Of a stretch of DNA of 64,000 nt, positions 53,698 through 63,206 are shown piece after piece. This DNA comes from Planktothrix paucivesiculata PCC 9631 (GTDB lineage Bacteria; Cyanobacteriota; Cyanobacteriia; Cyanobacteriales; Microcoleaceae). Made by a program: the position numbers and the translations under genes. Location: NCBI RefSeq assembly GCF_900009265.2, contig NZ_LR735026.1, forward strand, positions 1 through 64,000, read 5' to 3'. Under the pieces are notes generated by a model that saw only the letters and a program-made list of their open reading frames with translations, searched no databases and was not told the origin of the DNA. How positions within the stretch are numbered: the stretch's first letter is position 1; each line of letters starts with the position of its first letter.

Positions 53698-53729
53698 CAG
53701 GGTGTTTTCATTGTCGGGGGTAAAAAAGA

Positions 53730-53780
53730 AAATAAAAGTGATCTTTTTTTGGTAAAATCAAAGAAAGATCACTTTTATTT
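53730..53780. other. Long hairpin upstream of right transposase gene
   Basis: 17-bp perfect stem and 17-nt loop ending 14 bp before the transposase ATG; identical to that of the left copy. May block ribosome access on read-through transcripts. Confidence 0.7.
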
Positions 53781-53794
53781 GATTTTAAAAAACT

Positions 53795-54886
53795 ATGTTA
53801 AACAGTATAATCGAACAACTGAAGTTAGTCAAGGATTTTCGGAAAAATCGTGGTAAAAGACATGAATTATGGGTAGTGTTGACTATCATTGTTTTAGCAC
53901 TGCTAACTGGCAATGTTACTTATAAGCAAATAGATAATTTTAGAAAAAATGAAGAAAATAAGCTAATTAAATTATTAGAAACTAACACTAAAAAATTGCC
54001 GTCTTATAGTACCATAAGACGAGTAATGCTCGGAATAAATTCAATAGAAATTCAGTTGGTTTTTCAGTCAATAGTCCAGGAATATTATTGGCAACAAGAA
54101 GGCGTTGATTGGATTGCGATCGATGGAAAATCTTTAAAAAACACCCTGACTAACTATGAAAATCAGAAACAAAATATGTTAATTATGGTATCTTGGTTTA
54201 GTCAAGAAACAAAGTTAGTAATTAAATCGGAAAGTTTTGAAAGTAAACAAAGTTCTGAAAACGCTAAAGTTCTGTCTATGATAGAAAAATGCGGGTTATT
54301 AAATAAAGTATTTACCCTCGATGCTCTCCATTGTAGTAAGGAAACAACTCAGGCAATAATTGAGAGCAAAAATAATTATTTAATTACGGTAAAAGGGAAT
54401 CAAATTAAATTGCACAATCGGATCAAGATTTTAGCAGAAATCGAAAAACCTTTAACGGTATATGAAGAAAAAGATGTCAGTCATGGGCGAAATATTAGCA
54501 GAAAAGTATCAGTATTTGATAGCCAAAATGTCAACCATAAAAATTATCCTCATCTTCAAAGTTTTATTCAGGTAGAAAGAACGGGTTTTCGGGGTGATCA
54601 AGAATATAATGAGACTTTATATTATATTAGTAGTCAGAAATTAAGTGCGAAAACATTTGCAGAAAAAATTAAAGCACATTGGTTAATTGAAAATCAAGTA
54701 CATTGGGTCAAAGATGTGAATTTTAATGAAGATAAATCAAGAATAAAAGGCATAGACGTAGCCGGAAAATTCTCGTTATTAGTAACATTAATTTTGAATA
54801 TATACAGAAGTTTGGGTTTTAGCTCAATAAAAGAGGGACAGTCATGGTTGGGAAATAATTGGGAAAAGATTTTAGCGATCGCCTGA
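53795..54886 (+). CDS. ISAs1-family transposase, right copy
   Basis: 363-aa DDE transposase, residue-for-residue identical to the left copy, indicating very recent transposition or gene conversion. No disabling mutation is visible. Confidence 0.93.
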   Translation: MLNSIIEQLKLVKDFRKNRGKRHELWVVLTIIVLALLTGNVTYKQIDNFRKNEENKLIKLLETNTKKLPSYSTIRRVMLGINSIEIQLVFQSIVQEYYWQQEGVDWIAIDGKSLKNTLTNYENQKQNMLIMVSWFSQETKLVIKSESFESKQSSENAKVLSMIEKCGLLNKVFTLDALHCSKETTQAIIESKNNYLITVKGNQIKLHNRIKILAEIEKPLTVYEEKDVSHGRNISRKVSVFDSQNVNHKNYPHLQSFIQVERTGFRGDQEYNETLYYISSQKLSAKTFAEKIKAHWLIENQVHWVKDVNFNEDKSRIKGIDVAGKFSLLVTLILNIYRSLGFSSIKEGQSWLGNNWEKILAIA

Positions 54887-55108
54887 ATTAATTAAGTTTT
54901 TAAAACTATTTTTCTAAAAAAACATTCAAAATATTTAATAATAAATAGTCATAAAGTCTTATTAATCAAGACAATGGCTATCTTTTGCTGTTAATAAATA
55001 TGAAAATTGTTCATTCTTAATATTTCCCACTTATCTGATGAAAATTAGAGAGAATTTGATCGGAAAAATTGATAATTTTTTTTGAAGATAGCGATCGCAT
55101 TTGGGAAA

Positions 55109-57304
55109 ATGAAAACCCCCTGGGGGGATAGAGGGGGGGAAGCTGGTACTCTCCACAATATTGGCAAGGTGTACGACGACCTGGGGGAAAAGCAGCAAGC
55201 CCTAGACTACTACAACCAAGCTTTACCCCCAACACGAGCGGTGGGGGATAGAGGGGGGGAAGCCACTACTCTCAACAATATTGGCGCTGTGTACAACTCC
55301 CTGGGGGAAAAGCAGCAAGCCCTAGACTACTACAACCAAGCCTTACCCCTATCACGGGCAGTGGGGGATAGAGGGGGGGAAGCCACTACTCTCAACAATA
55401 TTGGCCTGGTGTACAACTCCCTGGGGGAAAAACAGAAAGCCTTGGAATTCTACAACCAAGCTTTACCCCCAACACGAGCGGTGGGGGATAGAGGAGGGGA
55501 AGCCACCACTCTCAACAATATTGGCAGTGTGTACGACTCCCTGGGAGAAAAGCAGCAAGCCCTAGACTACTACAACCAAGCCTTACCCCTATATCGGGCA
55601 GTGGGGGATAGAGGGGGGGAAGCCACTTCTCTCTTTAATTTTGCCTACCTCAAACGCAGTCAAAACAACCTCACCGCAGCCCTGACTGACATAGAAGCCG
55701 CCATTACCATTATTGAAGACCTCCGCACCAAAATTGGTTCTCAACAACTGCGTCAATCCTATTTTGCCACTGTTCAGAGTTATTACCAATTCTACATCGA
55801 CCTATTAATGCAACTGCATCAACAAAACCCCTCCCAAGGATATGATGCCAAAGCCCTCCACACCAGCGAACGCAGTCGCGCTCGAAGTCTTGTAGAACTC
55901 CTCACCGAAGCGGGTGCTAATATCCGCCAAGGTGCTGACCCCAAACTATTAGAACAAGAACAGAATTTACAACAGCAACTCAACACCGTAGAACGTCGCA
56001 AACAGGAACTCTTAAGCGCTGAATATACCCAACAACAACTCGATGAAATTAAACAACAATCTCAATCTTTACTCAATCAACTCGACGAATTAGAAGCTAA
56101 AATTCGCCTTACCAGTCCCCGTTATGCTAACCTCAAATATCCCCAGCCTCTCACCCTACAACAAATCCAAGAAAAAGTCCTTGATGATGATACCCTACTA
56201 TTACAATATTCCTTGGGAGAAGACCGCAGTTATCTCTGGGCTGTGACTAAAAATAGCATCACCAGCTATGTTTTACCGAAACAAAGTGAAATAGAAGAAA
56301 TTGCCAAACCTTGGCGAGAGATTAATGAATCTACTTCCGTAGAAAGTGGACTTCCCCTCAGTGAAATATTACTAAAACCCGTAGCTTCTCAACTAGGAAA
56401 TAAACGTTTATTAATTGTTGGGGATGGGGTATTACAATATATTCCCTTTGCCGCCTTACCCATCCCTTCTCAACCGAATACACCCCTTTTAGTAGAGCAT
56501 GAAATTGTTACCGCTCCCTCAACTTCAACCATTGCTATTCAACGGGAACAACTACAAAATCGCCCAACGGTAGCCAAAACTGTCGCAGTATTAGCCGACC
56601 CCGTTTTCAGCCTTAATGACTCTCGCGTTACTAGAAATGCACCCCAACAAAACCCGCAAACCCTCAACCAGTCAGCCCTGACTCGTGCGGCGCGTGATTT
56701 AGGTATTGGGGAAGGGCCCCAAGTTTATAGCCGTCTGGAGTATACCCGCACCGAAGCCGAGAAAATTCTAGCCTTAGTTCCCGAAAATCAAAGGTTACAA
56801 GCCCTAGACTTTCAAGCCTCCCTAGAAGAAGCCAAAAATCCCAATTTATCCGAATATCAAATAGTTCATTTTGCTACTCATGGTTTACTGGATTCTGTTA
56901 ATCCTGAACTATCGGGAGTGGTGTTTTCCTTATTTAATCAACAAGGACAAGCTGAGGATGGGTTTTTGCGTCTCCACGATATTTTTAACTTAAATTTACC
57001 TGCGGAATTAGTGGTATTAAGTGCTTGTCAAACGGGCTTAGGGAAAGAGACGAAAGGCGAAGGTTTAGTGGGGATGACTAGGGGATTTATGTATGCAGGG
57101 GCGCGGCGGGTTGTTGTTAGTTTATGGAGTGTTAATGATGCGTCAACTTCTGAGTTAATGACTCGATTTTATCAGCCGATATTGAAGGGGGGTAAAAATC
57201 CCATTATCGCCTTAAGAGAGGCTCAGTTAGAGATGTGGAAATCTGAACAATGGCAGTCTCCTTATTATTGGGCGGCGTTTACCGTTCAAGGAGATTGGCG
57301 GTAG
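55109..57304 (+). pseudogene. TPR-CHAT gene, 3' fragment
   Basis: Genuine gene sequence begins at 55123. It encodes five more TPR units (to about 55640), a helical linker ([20 protein letters not shown]) with a coiled coil, and a complete C-terminal CHAT protease domain with the expected histidine ([11 protein letters not shown]) and cysteine ([11 protein letters not shown]). The nearest ATG (55109) lies inside the IS end, so a shortened CHAT protein could be translated from an IS-supplied start (a TTG at 55082 is also open). CHAT domains are caspase-like cysteine peptidases. Confidence 0.85.
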
Positions 57305-57328
57305 AGTGTTAACCTGCACTCAGTTCCT

Positions 57329-57393
57329 AGAAACCGGGTTTCTGCATTAGATTGATTGTAGGAAATCAAGATATCTTGAGAAACCCGGTTTCT
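57329..57393. repeat. Two AGAAACCGGGTTTCT palindromes between CHAT and gap genes
   Basis: AGAAACCGGGTTTCT at 57329-57343 and AGAAACCCGGTTTCT at 57379-57393, between two convergent genes. Together they could act as a bidirectional terminator-like structure. Confidence 0.8.
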
Positions 57394-57398
57394 GTAAT

Positions 57399-58809
<1,411 letters not shown>

Positions 58810-59964
58810 ATGAACAAACGTAAACGAATTGGCATTCTTACCAGTGGCGGAGACTGCCCGGGTCTCAATGCCGTGATTCGGGCTGTTGTCAATCATGCCA
58901 CATCTGAATATAACTGGGAAGTCCGAGGCATTCCCTATGCCACTCAGGGGCTGATTGAACGAAAAAGTGTAGTATTAAATTCCTATGGTTTAGAGCGACA
59001 CGGCACCGACCCCTTGTTAAGTATGGGGGGAACCATTTTAGGGTCGATTAACAAGGGAGATACCGAAGGCAATACAGACGAACTTATTCAGGGATATTAT
59101 GATTTAGGACTTGATGCTTTGATCGCCATTGGCGGGGATGGTAGCCTAGCAATTTTGCAGAAACTCGCCGAAAAAGGCAATTGGAATTTAGTCGCCGTCC
59201 CCAAAACCATTGACAATGATGTGGCCCATACGGAGTTATCCGTGGGGTTTAACTCCGCCGTCACCACTATTTTAGACTGTTTAGATCGGTTGAGTTATAC
59301 CGCCGCCAGCCACGACCGGGTGATGGTGGTGGAGGTGATGGGACGGACAACCGGACATTTAGCCCTATATTCGGGCATTGTTGGGGGGGCTGATGCTATT
59401 TTAATCCCAGAAATTCCCTATTCGATTAAAACCCTCTGTAGACGCATTCGCGAGTTACGCAATCTCTGGGGACGGAAATTTGCCATTGTGGTAGTCGCTG
59501 AAGGAGCAAAAACCGCCGATGGGGAGAGTCGCTACTATAAAGACGCCCTGGGAGAAGTCCGACTGCGGGGTATTGGGGAATATGTGGCCACGGAAATCGA
59601 AAAAAATCTGGGGGTGGAAGCCCGAGTTACCGTCCTGGGCCATGTTCAACGGGGTGGGGCTCCTTCGGCTTTAGATCGACTCATTGGCACAGCCTTTGGC
59701 AAGGTAGCCGTGGATTTAATTGATCAGGAAACCTACGGGGTGATGGTGGCTTGGCATAATAATGCCGTCACGACTATTCCCTTAGCTCAGGTGTTTGCCG
59801 ATAGTCCCCTACTGGTTGACCCCCAGGGATTTTGGGTGGAAACCGCTAGATCCCTGGGAATTTATCTGGGAGAAGAACTCGATTGTGAAAATATCACTCC
59901 GATAAACCCGGATATTAATGGTTTAAAACCTGCTTCTTTAGAAACGATCACTCAGATTAATTAG
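58810..59964 (+). CDS. pfkA: 6-Phosphofructokinase
   Basis: A 384-aa PFK. Donor-site signature: GGDGS at 108-112 (glycine, ATP type) together with PKTIDND at 131-137 (lysine, often linked to pyrophosphate use). This mixed pattern is known in actinobacterial and cyanobacterial group III enzymes that use ATP, so ATP use is most likely. Substrate-binding MVVEVMGRTTGHLAL near 172-186 is present. Its stop overlaps the convergent cNMP-binding gene by 4 bp. Confidence 0.92.
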   Translation: MNKRKRIGILTSGGDCPGLNAVIRAVVNHATSEYNWEVRGIPYATQGLIERKSVVLNSYGLERHGTDPLLSMGGTILGSINKGDTEGNTDELIQGYYDLGLDALIAIGGDGSLAILQKLAEKGNWNLVAVPKTIDNDVAHTELSVGFNSAVTTILDCLDRLSYTAASHDRVMVVEVMGRTTGHLALYSGIVGGADAILIPEIPYSIKTLCRRIRELRNLWGRKFAIVVVAEGAKTADGESRYYKDALGEVRLRGIGEYVATEIEKNLGVEARVTVLGHVQRGGAPSALDRLIGTAFGKVAVDLIDQETYGVMVAWHNNAVTTIPLAQVFADSPLLVDPQGFWVETARSLGIYLGEELDCENITPINPDINGLKPASLETITQIN

Positions 59965-60335
59965 GTTTGAACAGGGTGTTTGAACCGACGGAGGCGATCG
60001 GAATAACTTTTGAGCAGTTCTAAGGCAAACATGGGGGTTTGCTGAACGGCAAACAGAAATCGAGATTTATCCATGGTGGCTAAAAGACAATCCGTTTTAG
60101 CGATCGCCGTAGATGCTCGTGTTCGGTCGGGTTGAATCAGCGCTCCTTCCCCAAACACATCGCCAGCAATCAGAGTTTCCACCACTTTCCCATTCACCCA
60201 TAACTGGATTTCCCCTTCAAGAATGCCATACAAAACCTCTCCGGTTTTGCCCTCCTCAAAAATCACTTGATTGGCCAGATAGGTTTGTTCTGGCTGTTTT
60301 TTAAACAGTTTTACGGTTTCGACGGGCTGTAACAT
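59961..60335 (-). CDS. Cyclic nucleotide-binding domain protein
   Basis: A 124-aa stand-alone cNMP-binding domain: beta-roll with GEVLYGILEGEIQLWV near 33-48, phosphate-binding cassette GDVFGEGALIQPDRTRAST near 60-78, C-terminal helix SYSDRLRRF. No DNA-binding domain follows, so it is not a full Crp. The ATG at 60335 (MLQPVETVKLF) is preferred to 60371. Convergent with pfkA (4-bp overlap). Confidence 0.8.
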   Translation of the reverse strand: MLQPVETVKLFKKQPEQTYLANQVIFEEGKTGEVLYGILEGEIQLWVNGKVVETLIAGDVFGEGALIQPDRTRASTAIAKTDCLLATMDKSRFLFAVQQTPMFALELLKSYSDRLRRFKHPVQT

Positions 60336-60515
60336 AGTTTTATTCAGTTGAAATATGCGCTCTGGGATCAATCCTAGGGCAAAATAGAAAAAGAAAGATA
60401 GGGTGATATAGCGATCGCACCCTACAACTAGGACAGAAACTAATACTCAAACCCCAAGGTTAAAATCTTTTCTTCCCCATTACCCATTACCCATTCCCCG
60501 CTCTATTTGTATCTC

Positions 60516-61463
60516 ATGCCTAACACTGTTACTGTAACCGTTCCCGCCACAACCGCTAACTTGGGGCCAGGATTTGATTGTATTGGAGCAGCCCTCACTC
60601 TTTATAACACGCTCCGGTTTTCTAATTTAAAAAACACCTCAACTGAGACTCTAAAAATTACGGTTCAGGGCACAGAAGCCGCGGCCGTCCAAACCGATGA
60701 GAGTAACCTAGCCTATCAAGCCTTTATTCGGGTTTATCAGCACCTGGGTCAAACCCCGCCCCCGGTTCAAATAGAAATTGATTTGGGCATTCCCTTGGCC
60801 CGGGGTTTAGGCAGTTCCGCCACGGCCATTGTCGGGGGAATACTAGGGGCAAATACCTTAGCGGGAAATCCCTTGACCCAGGGGGATATCTTGCAATTGG
60901 CGATTGAAATGGAAGGACACCCGGACAATGTGGTTCCCGCCCTGTTAGGCAATTGTCAATTATCCGTATCCCGAGGAGAACATGGTACTGGCTGGGAAAT
61001 TTGCCCCATTCCCTGGCATTCTGATCTAGTTCCAGTCCTGGCGATTCCTGATTTTGAATTATCGACCGCAGAAGCCCGAAAAGTTCTCCCCCAAACCTAT
61101 AGTCGGGGGGATGCAATTTTTAATACCGCCCATCTGGGATTATTAATTCGAGGGTTAGAAACCCGTAACCCCGACTGGTTAAGGGTAGCCCTCCAGGACA
61201 AAATTCATCAGCCCTATCGGAAATCCTTAATTAAAGGGTTTGAAGCCGTCCGCAGTGCAGCATTACAGGCCGGGGCTTTTGAATTAGTGATTAGTGGGGC
61301 CGGGCCGACGTTATTAGCCTTAACCGATGGCATTTCCGCCTCTAGGGTAGCCGAAGCCATAACGACCGCCTGGAAACAAGAGGGAGTTAACCCAGAGGTT
61401 AAGGTTTTACAACTAGATACTCAAGGAGCGACGACGATCAATATTATAACTCTTGCAAAATAA
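60516..61463 (+). CDS. thrB: Homoserine kinase
   Basis: A 315-aa GHMP kinase that phosphorylates homoserine in threonine synthesis. ATP-loop IPLARGLGSSATAIVGG near 89-105 and GHPDNVVPALLG near 137-148 are visible; PATTANLGPGFDC starts the protein. ATG at 60516; a TTG at 60507 also opens the frame. The last codons and the stop (CTT GCA AAA TAA) lie within the putative left terminal repeat of the IS5-like element, so the C-terminus may be altered. Confidence 0.93.
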   Translation: MPNTVTVTVPATTANLGPGFDCIGAALTLYNTLRFSNLKNTSTETLKITVQGTEAAAVQTDESNLAYQAFIRVYQHLGQTPPPVQIEIDLGIPLARGLGSSATAIVGGILGANTLAGNPLTQGDILQLAIEMEGHPDNVVPALLGNCQLSVSRGEHGTGWEICPIPWHSDLVPVLAIPDFELSTAEARKVLPQTYSRGDAIFNTAHLGLLIRGLETRNPDWLRVALQDKIHQPYRKSLIKGFEAVRSAALQAGAFELVISGAGPTLLALTDGISASRVAEAITTAWKQEGVNPEVKVLQLDTQGATTINIITLAK

Positions 61464-62472
61464 TTTTATGGTATTATGGTGAGTTTTGCTCAATTTCATA
61501 AAATCCCAGAGACTAACCATTCTTCACAAACTTTTGCTAAAAACTCCATAAAATGGTAAAAATTGAAAGTGAATTAAGACAATAACTCGGCGATGAACAC
61601 TCAATTTTATCTAAATTTGAAACCTCCTGAATTTAAACGGAGATTTGGTGTCAAGATTCAAACCTTTCAAGCAATGGTTAATGCCATAGAGCAGTTCAGG
61701 TTAGAACATCCTAAAGATAGGAGAGGACGTCACACCCGCCTGACTCTCCAAGAGCAAGTTTTAGTAGCCTTGGAGTATTGGCGAGAATACAGAACATATT
61801 TTCATATTGGGACAAATTGGGGAGTATCAGAATCAACTATTTGCCGAATTGTTGCTAATATTGAATCAACTTTAATGAAAACAGGAAAGTTTCGGATTCC
61901 GGGAAAGAAAGCATTAATTCAAGATTCTGGCTACCCCGAAATCGTAGTGATGGATGTCACGGAAACGGCTATTGAAAGACCGAAAAAAAAACAGAAAAAA
62001 TGTTACTCAGGAAAGAAAAAACATCACACGCTCAAAATTCAGTTAGTAATTGAGCCAGAAACTAAACAGATTATTTGTACAGATTTTGGACAAGGACATT
62101 GCCACGATTTCAGCTTATTCAAAAAAAGCAAAATTCATTTTCACCCCCAAACTGATAGTTTACAAGATAGTGGCTATCAAGGGATTAAGGATTATCACTT
62201 GAATAGCTATGTACCCAAAAAGAAACCCAAAAATGGCAATCTTTCGGTCTTAGAAAAAGACTATAATCAAGCTTTGGCTCATCAACGAATTGTGATTGAA
62301 CACGTTAATCGGAGCCTCAAAATTTTCAGGATCTTATCGAGTCGTTATCGAAATCGTCGTCGCCGTTATGGTCTTCGTTGTAATTTGTTGTCAGCCATTT
62401 ATAATTATGAGTTGACACTCTTAGTCTGAAAGTGAAAGTTGGGCATTATAGCATAGATTTTTTTTGCAAGAG
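61450..62472 (+). mobile_element. IS5-family-like insertion sequence
   Basis: About 1023 bp, bounded by inverted repeats beginning CTCTTGCAAAA at both ends (about 24 of 29 bases match inward). Contains one transposase gene. No target-site duplication can be seen: the left side is thrB, the right side is a fragment of another transposase. This suggests a later deletion or rearrangement next to the element. Confidence 0.75.
61593..62429 (+). CDS. IS5-family-like DDE transposase (DDE_4/HARBI1 type)
   Basis: A 278-aa protein: N-terminal helix-turn-helix (LTLQEQVLVALEYWREYRTY near 50-69; WGVSESTICRIV near 84-95), catalytic domain with VVMDVTETAIERPKKKQK near 126-143, TDFGQGHCHDF near 172-182, DSGYQGI near 196, and a C-terminal basic E segment (VIEHVNRSLKIFRIL). 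It belongs to the cyanobacterial IS5-like group. Full length. Confidence 0.85.
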   Translation: MNTQFYLNLKPPEFKRRFGVKIQTFQAMVNAIEQFRLEHPKDRRGRHTRLTLQEQVLVALEYWREYRTYFHIGTNWGVSESTICRIVANIESTLMKTGKFRIPGKKALIQDSGYPEIVVMDVTETAIERPKKKQKKCYSGKKKHHTLKIQLVIEPETKQIICTDFGQGHCHDFSLFKKSKIHFHPQTDSLQDSGYQGIKDYHLNSYVPKKKPKNGNLSVLEKDYNQALAHQRIVIEHVNRSLKIFRILSSRYRNRRRRYGLRCNLLSAIYNYELTLLV

Positions 62473-62848
62473 GTCTAATCTTTCCAGGAATTTGCTACTT
62501 TCTCCATATAAACTATCCGCCAGTACCAGTTCAACATTAAAGCCTTCATCAATTAATTCTTTGATATAATCTTAGGCTTCTTAATTTATTCACTGACCAT
62601 TCGGAATTGGCTAGAAAATGATGTAATGACTGGGCAGATTTTATACTGACCACTTTAGCAATTTCTGGTAAGGATTTTCTTTTGATCGGTGAAATTATTC
62701 CTAAGTGTAAATATTTGAAGCATTCATAATTTCTGACTTCTTGAAATAAGTCTTTATACTCGGCACAATATTCGTCTATGATGGCAACTGTTGGCTGAGC
62801 CTCTCTTGCCAAATGCTTCAGGATTTGTATTTCTACATCCATTGCCAC
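62473..62848 (-). pseudogene. Decayed IS701-like transposase
   Basis: The first 90 or so codons (from 62848, MAMDVEIQILKHLAREAQPT) match the N-terminus of cyanobacterial IS701-family transposases (IIDEYCAEYKDLF, ECFKYLHLGIISPIKRKSLP). The frame then ends at 62549, but another frame directly continues with DYIKELIDEGFNVELVLADS and LYGESSKFLER (about 62476-62572), a DDE-domain segment. An internal deletion has joined the two parts out of frame, and the 3' remainder is lost at the IS5-like element. Confidence 0.75.
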
Positions 62849-62957
62849 ACCTACTTTGTAGAGTTTGATCTTTTGATTCTTCTATTCATTATACTCGGAG
62901 ACTGACAAAAGAGGGTTAAGAGGAAGAAGAAGAAAAAAATTGTCCCAGAGTCCCCCT
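62849..62957. other. Short non-coding gap
   Basis: Between the IS701-like remnant and the TPR gene tail there is an A/G-rich (GAAGAAGAAGAAAAAAA) stretch near 62919-62938; nothing else recognisable. Confidence 0.5.
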
Positions 62958-63206
62958 TCACTGATGACTGATAACTGATGACTGATAACTGATCAATGCT
63001 TCTCCCAAATTCCGATAAAACCATAAATGAATAGGTTCTCCTTGCAATTCTATCCCTTTTTGATAACAATTAATTGCTTCTTTTAAATAGCCTTGACGAT
63101 GTAATTGTTGTCCTAGATCCTGATAAATTTCAGGATCGGTAGGACTATTTTTCTGTGTTTCCCGATAGCGAGAAAGGGGATCTAAGTTAACTGCCTTTTT
63201 TTTTTT
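62958..63206 (-). pseudogene. TPR protein C-terminal part in the -1 frame
   Basis: Beyond the A11 run the TPR-like protein sequence continues in another frame: AVNLDPLSRYRETQKNSPTD, then PEIYQDLGQQLHRQGYLKEA and NCYQKGIELQGE, before running into repeat-encoded residues and a TGA at 62958. This shows that the true C-terminus of the upstream gene is displaced by a frameshift. Confidence 0.75.
62959..62996. repeat. CTGATGACTGATAA tandem repeat
   Basis: Repeats of CTGATGA and CTGATAA; related to the array at 107-135. The end of the frameshifted TPR frame (ISYQSSVISHQ) is encoded by this repeat. Confidence 0.75.

Larger units (their letters stand above)
53698..55122 (+). mobile_element. ISAs1-family insertion sequence, right copy
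   Basis: Same 1425-bp element as 51744-53168, inverted. Flanked by GGGGATAGAG on both sides, with one further matching G (53687-53697 and 55123-55133), so the duplication is 10 or 11 bp. Carries transposase 53795-54886. Independent insertion into the same TPR gene. Confidence 0.9.

Noticed and set aside
51744-55122. Composite transposon or inversion between the two ISAs1 copies
   Set aside because: Each copy has its own target duplication in the same gene orientation, and the middle segment continues the gene frame on both sides. Two separate insertions explain everything.
53169-55640. CRISPR-like array
   Set aside because: The repeated 120-bp units are translated TPR motifs in one frame without variable spacers of constant length.
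49196-57304. Type III-E CRISPR-caspase (gRAMP/CHAT) system
   Set aside because: A CHAT gene is present but there is no gRAMP/Cas7-like gene and no CRISPR array in the window.
62851-63069. 72-aa minus-strand protein at the TPR tail
   Set aside because: It is a third frame overlapping the displaced TPR frame; only the latter shows TPR-like sequence.
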